Shown here: in pieces, positions 1 through 9,886 of the stretch
Layout of the letters: each line of letters opens with the position of its first letter
Numbering within the stretch: position 1 is the first letter of the stretch
DNA from: Nymphaea colorata
Taxonomy: Eukaryota > Streptophyta > Magnoliopsida > Nymphaeales > Nymphaeaceae
NCBI RefSeq assembly: GCF_008831285.2
Contig: NC_045148.1
Span: 16,842,802 to 16,906,801 of the forward strand
Direction of reading: 5' to 3'
Length of the DNA: 64,000 nt
Program-made: the position numbers and the translations under genes
Notes under the pieces: model-generated
Databases searched by the model: none
Told to the model about the DNA's origin: nothing
What the model saw: only the letters and a program-made list of their open reading frames with translations

Positions 1-794
1 ATCAATCTTCAGTTCGGTTCCATTTTTGAGTTATGTGGACTTGGGTAAAACTTTTTCTTGTCACTCATGTCAGTGTAAGATGAAGGGCATATGCATTAAG
101 CAGTCTAGTTACTTGAGAGGAGAAGCAGCTTGGGATTCCTCCTCTGGTACAAAACCAGATGATTCCTAGGAGTCGTGCCCTTTTGCTCTGATTTTTTCTT
201 CTTTCATGTGTACGTGTTTATCATGTTTTGTTTGGGAAGTCTTTCATAAGCTTAATGGTTAAATAATTGGTTCTTGGGCAGCACATCTATGCCACATTAT
301 TCTTCTATGTTTTATTTTATTATAATTTTCTTTTACTGTTGGCAGTTAAAATTAGAGATCTTCACGAGACAGTTTTTGTTTTTTTTACAATGCTATGCAG
401 AGATTACGTTAGCCAGAGAATGAGATATATCCCAATTAGCAGATATTTTACATGTTAAACAAAAGGACTACATTCTTATACAGCGATGGTAGTGTGCAGC
501 TAGGATCTTAAACCAGTTGCAATGATTGTCCATGTTTAAGCTCAAATATCTTTATTTGTAGAAGCATAATATCTTTCTCTGTCTCCCTCTCATGCAAAAC
601 GAAGACAACCTAAATACGATGTCTATCTCTTTCTTATAGAACATATGTTTTTTAAGAATACATGAAGAGTTATGTTTAACTTTTGTTTTTTATATTATTG
701 TTATATATTTGTTTATTCGTACAAGTCAATTGTTTAAACTTATTTCATGTAACTAAAATGCTTGATCTCTTATACTTCTATTTGTTAAACTTAG
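1..794. other. no recognisable gene
   Basis: AT-rich sequence with pyrimidine tracts. No frame on either strand looks like a known protein. It could be the 3' flank of a gene outside the window or an intron leading to the fragment at 795, but nothing here decides between these. Confidence 0.4.
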
Positions 795-1016
795 ATGAGT
801 AGCCACCATGACAAACTACAGTGGGATGAAGAGCAAGTGCAGTTTTTATTTGACATGATGTTAGAGCAAGCTAAGATTCCAGGAATGCGGACATCAGGTG
901 GACTAAAAGAAACAACTATGAAGGTGGTTGAACAAAAAATGATGGAAGCATTTGGAACAATCAACCCTTCTATGATGAAAAAAAACATGGATATGTGTTT
1001 TTATGTCTCCAATTGA
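795..1016 (+). pseudogene. Myb/SANT-like domain fragment
   Basis: A 73-residue open frame starting MSSHHDKLQWDEEQVQFLFD. The pattern of a tryptophan, then acidic residues, then a Leu/Phe-rich helix and later a GGLKE..MKVVEQKM segment resembles the first half of the plant Myb/SANT-like domain (PF12776), found in L10-interacting MYB proteins and in proteins linked to PIF/Harbinger transposons. Known domains of this type are longer and continue through an Asn-rich second half, which is missing: the frame ends at a stop soon after MKKNMDM. It could be one exon of a spliced gene (an AG precedes the ATG), but no continuation was found nearby. A degenerate transposon-related fragment is more likely. 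No strong promoter or downstream exon was seen. Confidence 0.35.
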
Positions 1017-1330
1017 AACAGTCAACCCTTCTACGAATTGTCAGAACTGTAAAATACTATGTTCTTTATTTTTTCTTTTGAATGCAGTCCGTATGGAATC
1101 TTAGTGAAAATTTGGTGATAAACCAACAAAAATTGTGTAATGCGTGCTTTTGTACTGTGCCTTATACTCTGGATTCTTGTAAAAAGGGCATGACTTCGTT
1201 CAAGTCTCAGCAGATCATTGTATTCAGTCCTATAACTTAAGCATAGAATTGGAAAACTGTTCGGGTGAACTTTCTTTGAATTAACTTTCATGGCAAGCTT
1301 TGATAGATCAACAGTCTTTTTGAATTGATC

Positions 1331-1356
1331 ATCTCTCTCTATCTCTCTCTCTCTCT

Positions 1357-1437
<81 letters not shown>
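1331..1437. repeat. (CT)n followed by (AT)n microsatellite
   Basis: A CT-rich run (about 1331-1359) passes directly into an uninterrupted AT dinucleotide array of nearly 80 bp, then a short GA-rich stretch. The AT array is self-complementary and probably length-variable. Confidence 0.95.
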
Positions 1438-1440
<3 letters not shown>

Positions 1441-1579
1441 AGAGAGAAGAGAATGAGAGAAATTTACAAATCTGGATCCATTGACATATCCCAATTTACA
1501 TTAGATTGGCATAAATAAAACATATTGCAGACAAATTCTTATTTTATCTTTCATAATTGTAATTAATTTTGTTTATTAT

Positions 1580-1785
1580 GCGAACAAACGACAGACAAGA
1601 CGAACAGAACAGACAGAACAGACACACATAAAACAAACGTCGGACAAAAGGAACATTGTGTTCTGTACCTAAAGTCATCAAACGGTGGACAATGAACACC
1701 ATTGTCCAATAGGACAGGACAGTAGTGTAATGGACAGGACGTCCTGTCTATCTTGTCCCAACGGACAGCAATCAAACGACCTCTA
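1580..1785. mobile_element. MITE-like element, hAT-type ends (tentative)
   Basis: About 200 bp bounded by the similar inverted ends CAAACGACAG (left) and CAAACGACCTC (right, read outward on the other strand as GAGGTCGTTTG). The interior is rich in GGACA/TGTCC words, including the short palindrome GGACAGGACGTCCTGTC. It has no coding capacity. Ends of the GGTCGTTTG type are common in plant non-autonomous hAT elements; a target duplication was not confirmed, so the boundaries are approximate. Confidence 0.45.
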
Positions 1786-2807
1786 AAGGCTGCGTACTGT
1801 GCACGTAACCACGTAAGATGATCGACATGAGGTTTAGTTGGTGGTTTTTAATGCAGGTATGGGCAAACAAATATTATTAGTTTTCTTTATTTGCTCATTG
1901 TGGAAAGACATTTTCATAGATGCTTATAACGTTTTATGAACAAAAATGAATTTATTTGCAAAAGAAATTGACTTTATTTCCTCTTTTGCCAACCAGATAT
2001 TCAATAAAGTAAGTAAGTTTGGGTGCGTTAGCATTGAATCTATACTTAATAGTTTTCGTGCGCAAAACCTATATACTCTCGTATAGTCAAGACACAAAGG
2101 TGCATGTGATTGAATTTAAAATTTCATAATATGAAACATTTTGCAAAGTTTTTCATTTATAGCCATGAGAAAGCTAAAAGTGTAAAAAAAAGATATTTCT
2201 TTTTCAAAAATTCTTAAAGCTCCCCTTTTTTTTTGTAGTGCATGTCTATGTGCATGTGCATGCAATTCACTTTTGCTGTATATAGAATGGTAGTCATACT
2301 TAGGAAAACCACCTTCGGTGTAGAATCCCTAAAACCTTAGTGCCATACCCTTATTCATTCAAGGCTTTGGGGTTTGGGTGGACCTACAGATTATCCTTTA
2401 AGTAGGTGTCACCTACTATTTACAGCACATAAGAGTAACACACTGACGTGTGACAACGATCACAAGATTCAAACCTGAGATCTCTTGAGTATAAGCCTTG
2501 TTGGTGCCCAGTTCCACTATGCCCCTTGAGGCAAATTAATTATAAGATAACCCCAAAAATGAACAGGCACATGAAATTGAAAACGAATGGCTAGAACGAG
2601 TTTTAATTACTCATGATAAATATTTGTGGAGGGAATTGAAAGGGAAAACGTGACATGGATATTGCTGGCAAATATCATTAATTTACTACATGGTCGAATT
2701 TCTACTTGTCAAGGAAAAAAAAGTTGTCATTGTCGAAAGTTTTGGACGAGCATGAGAATGGGTTCATATCATTTCGATAAAAAATTTGTAGAGATTCTTT
2801 GTCTCAT
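1786..2807. other. intergenic, old repeat remnants
   Basis: No credible gene. Around 2310-2535 is a stretch of higher complexity that includes a 'CAAACCTGAGATCTCTTGAGTATAAGCC' type passage (not quoted further) resembling common degenerate plant transposon tails. The rest is AT-rich. The open frame from 2626 runs into block A repeat sequence and has no family resemblance. Confidence 0.4.
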
Positions 2808-3660
2808 GACTGAATCAAATCAGATCAAGCAAGTTCCATCTAGCTCGAATCATGCATCATCAACCAGCGTTCAGTATTTAATTTCGAAAAAATCAAATTG
2901 GAATCGAATTCAGGTTGTAAAATCACATTTTGGATTCAGTTCCGGATTGAATTTGGATTCTGAAATCAGATTTCGGATTCAGATATGTCTTTCCTTCATT
3001 GGCATTTGAATCCAAATTTGAATCCGAGTATATGAATATCCAAAAAAACAACATGGTTAAGGATATATTAAGCACGTGAAGTTTTTAATATGTGCTTTTT
3101 TCATTTTTAACATGAGGAAACCACACTTAGTATATGTCGCCATCTTCTCTACAATAGTATCTTGAATAATGTTTCAGCCATGTTTTTCCGCTGTAGTTTA
3201 AATTACATCCTTCGTCAAAGCTGCCGTGCTAAAAGATAGCTTTTGTGTGTATATGTATCTTTGTATATATGTGTCCTCTCATTGGCCTGTCCTATTGAGA
3301 AATCGTGTCAAATAATGTGAAAAGCGTATAGCCAGCAGATCGTCCGTAGGATTATGAGCAATAATGATTTTGATGTAGTCTTAGTTGTACAACTGAAACT
3401 TTTTGGCTTAGTTTTAACCGTTTCAAGTTTAATTTACCTTTAGAAACTTTGTGATTAATAAACCCATCCCCCTCATTTGCAATGTTTTTATGACATTAAT
3501 GCATGCTTTTGTTGTCATGGCTAGGAGCCCTCCTCAGTCACATACCTAAATTAATTAGTGAAATTGGCTTATATCGAACTTATAAACTGATTGTATAATT
3601 TCTTTTCTAAAAGATGCTACCAATTGGCAAAATTAAACTCAAGGATTAATTTCGTGCACA
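2808..3660. repeat. duplicated block, copy A
   Basis: Near-copy of 5098-6705. Two homologous parts are recognisable: 2808-3015 matches 5098-5315 (starting at a shared CTCATGAC.GAATCAAA word), and about 3068-3660 matches about 6090-6705, including the long shared stretch around GTCAAAGCTGCCGTGCTAA and the shared AATTAATTAGTGAAATTGGC. In copy A the two parts are separated by under 60 bp; in copy B by about 770 bp. In copy B the block begins 17 bp after a broken methyltransferase exon 3, so copy A is probably the 3' flank of another, now lost, methyltransferase copy. Confidence 0.85.
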
Positions 3661-4767
3661 TGAGTCAGTTTCAATTATAGGTTTCGACGTCAAGCAATCC
3701 TCAAAAGCATTGGACCAAAATTACTTGTGAATCTCACGAAAAGGAAACCTCTTCGTTCTCGTTTGTTCAGCATATTCTCCCATCTATTTGAATTATCAAC
3801 TAATTTAACTATTCAACCAAAGCTGGATTTGGAGGCTGGGAAACAAAGGGTGCCCACTTGATATCTTTTCTTTTTAATGTTTACTTACTTATAGCCGCCG
3901 TGGGCATAATACCTCTAAGGTATGGTATTTTTCTTTCTAACTTCAAGTATTGAAACAAATTAACTAAGAAAGCTATAAAAAAAAAAATGTATTTTATTTC
4001 CGGCCCTTTCTTTCTTATCAAACGCCTGAATATTGTATAAAGGCGACTTTCATCTTCTTTTTGGCCGTGGGTAATTGAGAAATTAAACCTTCTAGAAATT
4101 ACTTATATATTATTATTGGTCAAGGTCGCCTTCTTTGGAGACAACTACCCTGATGTGATGGGATGATGATGTGAAAAAAAAAAAAAAAGTGTGTTTTGAA
4201 AAGATTTCGTGTAAAGTTGAAAGCGAGACTATTTGAAGAAGCTGGTTATATGTTCAGGTCTGTACATGATCGCATGTGCGGGCAAGGGCATCTTAAAAGT
4301 AGGCCAGGGGCCACATGTCATGCATCAGGAGGAAAGGACTGTGTACAGAGTCTACCCTCTGGTATATGTAACCATCTCTCGGCCACCACCTCATGTCTTA
4401 CGTAAGTGATGCTAATAGTGAGAGGGAAATGCCTTTTGTGGGGCTTGAGAATATTTTCTCAACTTGAAAAGCTATATAAGGATGTTGATTGGCTTGGACA
4501 TTGTAGTTGACGTCTCATTGAATTCCAAATTTAATTAATTGGCTGAGTTTGAAAAAATCATTAGTAACTCGATGTGAATTATTGTGTAAGAAATTTTCTG
4601 TTAATTCATATCCAAGTAACCTTCAAAGTTAACTAAGCAGCATTCGAATGACTCAATATGGTACTTGCTCTATCAGATCCCATTCATCCTGTGAAATGAA
4701 TAAGACGACATGTGATTAGTATACCTTCATCCCTGAAATGATCGGACACAAAATCTTTTTACCTCAT
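3661..4767. other. intergenic
   Basis: AT-rich. It holds a poly-A run near 4175-4190 and no frame that resembles a protein. By position it corresponds to the upstream part of the degraded methyltransferase copy, but exons 1 and 2 could not be found here. Confidence 0.4.
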
Positions 4768-5081
4768 GGGGTGGTAGAGAAGAACGGGTGCTTCACCATT
4801 CATGTGGCGGAACATGTGAATCAAGGGTGGGGATTGAAAGGAGGAGGCGATGAAGGGACCGAAGTTTGATCTCGAGCAGCTAGCACAGAGCGTCGGCGTT
4901 GCCTCGAGGGCAGTTTATGAGGAAATTGTGAGCGATCATTTCGGCAGACATTTTGGAGCAACTGTTCCAGAGGTTCCCAGGCAAAGTGTACCAACACTTC
5001 ACCTCTCTTTCTGATTCCATGCCTTCGCCTCCACCAACTGCCTTCTTTGTTCTGCAGAAGAAACCGCATTCTGCTGCCTGA
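4768..5081 (+). pseudogene. SABATH methyltransferase pseudogene, exon 3 only
   Basis: This stretch aligns with the third exon of the intact SABATH gene at 9887-11853. Readable pieces are NGCFTIHVAEHVNQGWGLKGGGDEG, then LEQLAQSVG.ASRAVYEEIVSDHFG, then the C-terminal PPPTAFFVLQKKPHS-like tail ending in TGA at 5079-5081. The frame is broken at least twice: one extra base just after GGGDEG (near 4860) and a two-base deficit near 4945, relative to the intact copy. The first third of exon 3 and all of exons 1-2 are missing. It cannot make a working enzyme, since the SAM-binding half is absent. Confidence 0.85.
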
Positions 5082-5097
5082 GTCCTCCCCCTCTTGG

Positions 5098-6705
5098 TCT
5101 CATGACGGAATCAAAGCAGATCAAGCAAGTTCCATCTAGCTCGTATCATGCATCATCAACCAGTGTTCAGTATTGAACTTCTATAAAATCAAATTGAAAT
5201 CAAATTCGGGATGTAAAATCAGATTTTGTATTCCGATTCTGATTGAATTCGGATTCTGAAATCAGATTTCAGATTTGGATATGCCTTTTCTTCATTAGCA
5301 TTTGAATCCCAACTTGTTATACCAAAAATCAATACAGTTAACCATATATTTATTTTTTAATATGATCTGTTGACATCGTATGAGTTGAATTAGTATGAGT
5401 AAGTGGGAGAACCCATACATAGTTTGGTCTTGCCAAACGATAAACGTCACATAAACAATGTTTTAAAACATTAATCTCATGCAGTCATCTACTCGCCTCC
5501 AATTGTCTTCTTTCGATCGAAGGCTTTGAATTTCACAATGCGAAGGAAATTAAAATTTTGATATCACCATTAAACGAGTTTGATTATTTTGCTTATGGAA
5601 AATAAATTAGTTAAATTTACATGAAGAAGAAGTACATCATGGACTAGCTCAATATTGGCGGACAGCATGACACTTCCAATATCAAAGTTCTGTCAAGAAG
5701 CTTCACAAGTTGGTGATCAAGATCGAACCCGTTACTTTAACTTGGGACACTCTTGATCGAAGGAGTTCCTCATGTGGTACATATCTCTTCTTGAAACCAA
5801 TAATTTGTCTTGGGAGAATCAAAGACTCTCGGCTGCAATTCAAAACTTGGAGCTCCTCTATATTATCAAAAGAATTGTTACAGGCCTATAGGCCTATAAC
5901 CAGGTTCGTCACTCGAGCCCAAGAGTCATTAGTCACTACTTTCAAAGGTACTAGTCGAACAACAAAGAATAATGAATAATTTATCGTATTTTTAGGTCAA
6001 AGAAATCATAAAATTTCATGGACTGAGTGAAGCACGGAAGCACTTCCATTGCATCCTAATTACTGGAATACAAAAGCTGAAAATAATTACGCACTTGAAG
6101 TTTTTAATATGTGCTTTTTTTCATTTTTAACGAGAGGAAACCACACTTAGACACCTTGATATGTCGCCATCTTCTCTACAATAGTATCTTGAATAATGTT
6201 TCAGCCATGTTTTTCTGCTGTGGTCTAAATTACATCTTCCGTCAAAGCTGCCGTGCTAACATATAGCTTTTGTGTGTATATGTATATATGTATATATATA
6301 TCCTCTCATTGGCCCGTCCTAATGAGAAATCCTGTCAAATCATGTGAAAATCGAGCAGATCGTCCGTAGGATTATGAGCAATAATGATTTCGACGTAGTC
6401 TTAGTTGTGCAACTGAAACTTTTTTGGCTTAGTTTTTATCTATTTCAAGTTTAATTTACCTTTAGAAACTTTGTGATTAATAAACCCATCCCCTTCATTT
6501 GCAATGTTTTTATGACATTAATGCATGCTTTTTTTTGTCATTGCTAGCAGCCCGCCTTAGTCACATACGTAAATTAATTAGTGAAATTGGCTTATATCGA
6601 TTAAGAAGAATATAAACTTAGAAACTGATTGTATAATTTCTTTTCTAAATGATGCTTCCAATTGGCAAAATTAAACTCAAGGATTAATTTGGTGCACATG
6701 AGATT
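5098..6705. repeat. duplicated block, copy B (with insertion)
   Basis: Second copy of the block seen at 2808-3660, directly downstream of the broken exon 3 at 4768-5081. Shared sequence runs 5098-5350, is interrupted by about 735 bp with no counterpart in copy A, and resumes from about 6090 to 6705. Substitutions and small indels throughout show that the duplication is old. Confidence 0.85.
5352..6088. other. unidentified insertion in block B (or deletion from A)
   Basis: Sequence present in copy B but missing from copy A. Its edges fall at the shared words GGTTAA/GTTAACCATATA (left) and CACGTGAAG/GCACTTGAAG (right). It has an 89-residue open frame (5710-5979) with no recognised domain, and a short repeat AGGCCTATAGGCCTATA near 5884. 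No terminal inverted repeats or target duplication were clear, so an unclassified element and a deletion in copy A are both possible. Confidence 0.5.
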
Positions 6706-6849
6706 CTAAGAAATTCTGGATAACAGTATAATAAGTTGGAAATTTCGTCAATTATCTATTTTCGAAAACACCACTTTTCTATAGCTAACTAAGTCTGACA
6801 TTTGTATCAAGAGATCTTGAGTCTATGAAATTTATGTCATCTTGCTTTT

Positions 6850-7353
6850 AGCGGCCAACCTGCAGTTGGATTTGGTCTAGAGTTCTTTGTCTGTTGTTCT
6901 ATGGACGGAATCAAAGGCATAAAAGTTGTGAGATTGCTGCCATGTTCTGTCTCAAATTCGTCTTTCATTCAACAATGACTTATGTTGCAGCTATTAATCT
7001 TGCGTTTGAGTGCGAAGAATCCGGTTTATACCGCTGCTTCAATATGTAAATGCAGGAAAGCAGGATCTTAAGTGTAAAAGACAAGAGTAAATCATGTGAT
7101 TCAGGACAAACTCAATATTCCGGTTCATATGGGCAGGATACGAATTGCCGATCTAGGCTGCTCGGTTGGTTCTAACACAATCTACGCGATGCAATCTGTC
7201 ATCGATGCAGTCTCGATCAAGCTCAAGAGATTAGCAGGTGATCATGAAGACGCACCGGAATTCCAAGTCTTCTTCAACGATCAGATGGGAAATGACTTCA
7301 ACTTACGCTTCAGCTCCATCCCTTTAGTCCAACGGTACTTGGTGGCAGGAGTC
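6850..7353 (+). pseudogene. SABATH methyltransferase pseudogene, intron 1 and 5' half of exon 2
   Basis: 6850-7055 resembles intron 1 of the intact gene, including the shared CTGCTTCAATATGTAAATGC just before the acceptor. Exon 2 sequence starts at 7056 with ESRILSVKD. One extra base in GACAAGAGTAAA (intact: GACATGGTAAA) shifts the frame; it then continues from 7096 as IQDKLNIPVHMGRIRIADLG, CSVGSNTIYAMQSVIDA, and on to EFQVFFNDQMGNDFNLRFSS. The SAM-binding IADLGCSVG motif and the NDFN motif are still visible. Homology stops after LVAGV at about 7353, where unrelated sequence begins, so the rest of exon 2 and exon 3 are lost. The exon 1 equivalent was not found. Confidence 0.88.
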
Positions 7354-8450
7354 GACTGTTTCCCCGAGCCAGATGCAATCAAAACCATAAATTAACATAC
7401 AACTTTAAAATTTTAAAAGCAAAAAAGAATCAGCGGAACAAAGATGAGATTCTCGTGCATCTGGTTTGTAAAGCTTTTTAGTCAAGGTTCACCAGATTTT
7501 CACAAGAAACATGGGAGAAATTGACAATTGTTGATGGAAAAAACATGCGAGAAATGGGCGAGGACGATGCAATACTTTTCTCATGACAGCAACTGTTCAC
7601 TGATGTATAACCTGCGCAGAAAATTTTGACTGACTCCATGTGCCCATGTCAGTCAAACACGTTTATACTCTTTTATATATAGGAAACTAAGAAATCATAA
7701 AATTGACATCATAAAACATGTTTAGCACAGTACAATACAAATATTTATAGAAGACCATTAAGTCGTATGTTTTATAAAAATTTCACTAAGGCCGCATAAA
7801 GGCAGTTAGAACTATCAGCTCAATTTAAAATATTGAATTCCCAACATGTAATCAACTGGGTACACAAGGATTTTAGTTTCAAAAAAAGGAGGAAAATCAT
7901 TGAAGTAGATGGCCATGTCCGTTATCGCACACCATGAATGGAGGAAAATCATCGAGTAGACAGACGGCCATGTCCATTATGTCACCATGAATGGTCACAT
8001 GTGTCTCATCATTTTCAATCCAAAATATGCTTAGGGGGCGGAGTCAGGGGAGGCTCGCATGGTCTTGGCCTCACCTTAAAAAAAATAAAATAAAATAAAA
8101 ATTTATATGTAAATTTTTGAAAATTTTACTTGTTTTAAATAAAAATTTTAAATATGCCATTCTATCATCAATTCTAGAATTATTCAGTTCTCTAGTAACG
8201 CCATCTGATGGCTTCGCTTCGGATGGACTGCTTTGATCTTTTTTTTTTTTTCCCACTCTCTTTCTACCCATTATGTATATAGAAGGTGTTTGGTAACAAG
8301 GATTAATATTGTGTTTTTTAGGATGCAGTATTCTATAGATATGTCCTAAAAATAGGAACACATTCACGCGATGTTATAAGCTTACCAAATGGCTTCACAT
8401 TTTTATAAGCTTAGTTCGTACGAAAGAGCGTCAAATTAAGGGCTGCTATC
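7354..8450. other. intergenic with transposon remnant
   Basis: No gene. At about 8036-8160 there is a GGGGGCGGAGTCAGGGGAGG head followed by an AT-rich TTTATATGTAAATTTTTGAAAA tract; similar heads occur at about 9485 and 47375. Such heads are widespread in plants as ends of degenerate TEs. A (TGAATGGAGGAAAATCAT)-like short repeat occurs near 7900-7990 (GGCCATGTCC, twice). Confidence 0.45.
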
Positions 8451-8740
8451 GCTTAAATTATTAATTATTCCAACTTCATCCTTGGAAATTGGGCGTCGCC
8501 ATTGTTTGTTGAATGCTGATGTTCAGTCCTCCTACATGGCCTCCCGTGTTAATTTTTCAGTCTACATAATTCCACAAGCTTATATAGTACGTAAGGATCT
8601 CTACGCATTATATAAGTTTGTGGAATTATGTAGACTGAAAAATTAACAAGGGAGGCCATGTAGGAAGACTGAAAATCAGCATTCAACAATGACGACGCCC
8701 AATTTCCACGAATGAAGTTGGAATAATTAATAATTTAAGC
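8451..8740. repeat. long inverted repeat (about 135-bp arms, about 22-bp loop)
   Basis: The left arm (8451-8586) begins GCTTAAATTATTAATTATTC; the right arm (8610-8740) ends with its exact reverse complement. Comparing the arms by eye shows about seven substitutions and one 4-base indel (TTTG, near 8503) over about 135 bp, roughly 94-95% identity. The loop is about 22 bp, around GTACGTAAGGATCTCTACGC. A transcript would fold into a single long hairpin. It has no coding capacity. It could be a fold-back transposon/MITE, or a young hairpin locus producing small RNAs. Flanking target duplication is not clear. Confidence 0.93.
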
Positions 8741-9886
8741 TTAATGTCATCATCGAGGTTGCTGCTTTCGATCGCCATTGCCTTGAAAATCAGATGCTTC
8801 CATGTATCGAAAGCCTAAACGATACGACATATTATCAACAAAATAATAATATTTCAACTTTTACTTTCTCTTTCAGTAGTCTGAACCTGACTCCTCTTCG
8901 TAAAATATAACCCTGCATCTCTCCCAGTCACCCGATCGAATCAAACCTTCTAATTTTTTAAAGGAAAACTTGGGCCAGAATTTTTTATTACGAGAAAAAT
9001 AGCCGGAATCATTTGTTATATATTGTCTAGTTGGTTCCATTCACTCACCAATTTGTTTTCTTCCTCCAAATTGTTGATTAATAATGCGCCGGCATGTACG
9101 CGCCCATGTGCAGCTGCTGTCGATAGTGAAAAAGTTAGCCACCCTTCAAGATGCAAAGCTGCATATACCAAACATATTGGTGCATAAAATTTAACGACAA
9201 AAGTGCTCCTCTTTTACACAGAAAAAAACAAGAAATGAAATGACTATAAAATATACGTTTTTTTTAAGTTACAAAAACATTCCCTTTTTACTACGTAAGT
9301 AAGCGGTGCACGCAACCTTCAATAACCAACATGCCAAGCTTGTGCAATTGACGTGAAGATCATATAGTGATTCTCGGCAACATCAATGACTTGATTATAG
9401 GCTGAATTTTATGACGAAAGGCTTTCATTTTTCCGATAAAAGGCATGTCATTCCAAACACTTGCCATTTTTTTAGGCAATGCAGAGTTGGTGACAGGGAC
9501 AGAGCTAAGGGGAGGGTCGCATGGCTCCACCTTTTTTTTTTTAATTCATATGTAAATTTTTAAAAAATTTACTAAAAATAATATTTGGATTTGTGTCAAG
9601 AAAATTTAACTCAGTGGTGTTTGTGTCAAGAAAATTTTAAAAAATTTAAAGAAACCAGCAACGCGTTAGCGGAGGCAGATACCAAATAAGTACAGATATA
9701 ACACTGTGCACCACGTGTTAAATCTAAAAAATTCTACAAGAAATTGTTATGAATAGTAGCTGACGCGTCGTAAAGGCTCTATAAATTTGCCTGCGAGGTG
9801 GAATCCATGCAAGTCACCAACAAAGCTACCAAAGCAGATCGTGCCTTGGAACACAGTCGGTGAAGGAGAGAGCTCAACAGGAGATC
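8741..9886. other. intergenic, promoter side of the SABATH gene
   Basis: No gene. 9485-9660 holds a second copy of the GGGGAGGGTCGCATGGCTCC plus AT-rich type of remnant seen at 8036. The last part (about 9700-9886) should hold the promoter and leader of the SABATH gene; a CTATAAATT word at 9779-9787 lies about 100 bp before the start codon and is a reasonable TATA box. Confidence 0.45.
9779..9786 (+). promoter_or_regulatory. putative TATA box of the SABATH gene
   Basis: A CTATAAAT word about 100 bp upstream of the chosen ATG (9887), in a position suited to a plant core promoter with a leader of about 70 bases. No other data support it. Confidence 0.4.

Noticed and set aside
2455-2540. possible tRNA-like sequence
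   Set aside because: A few words resemble tRNA boxes (TTCAAACCT), but no cloverleaf with an acceptor stem can be formed; it fits a degenerate transposon tail better.
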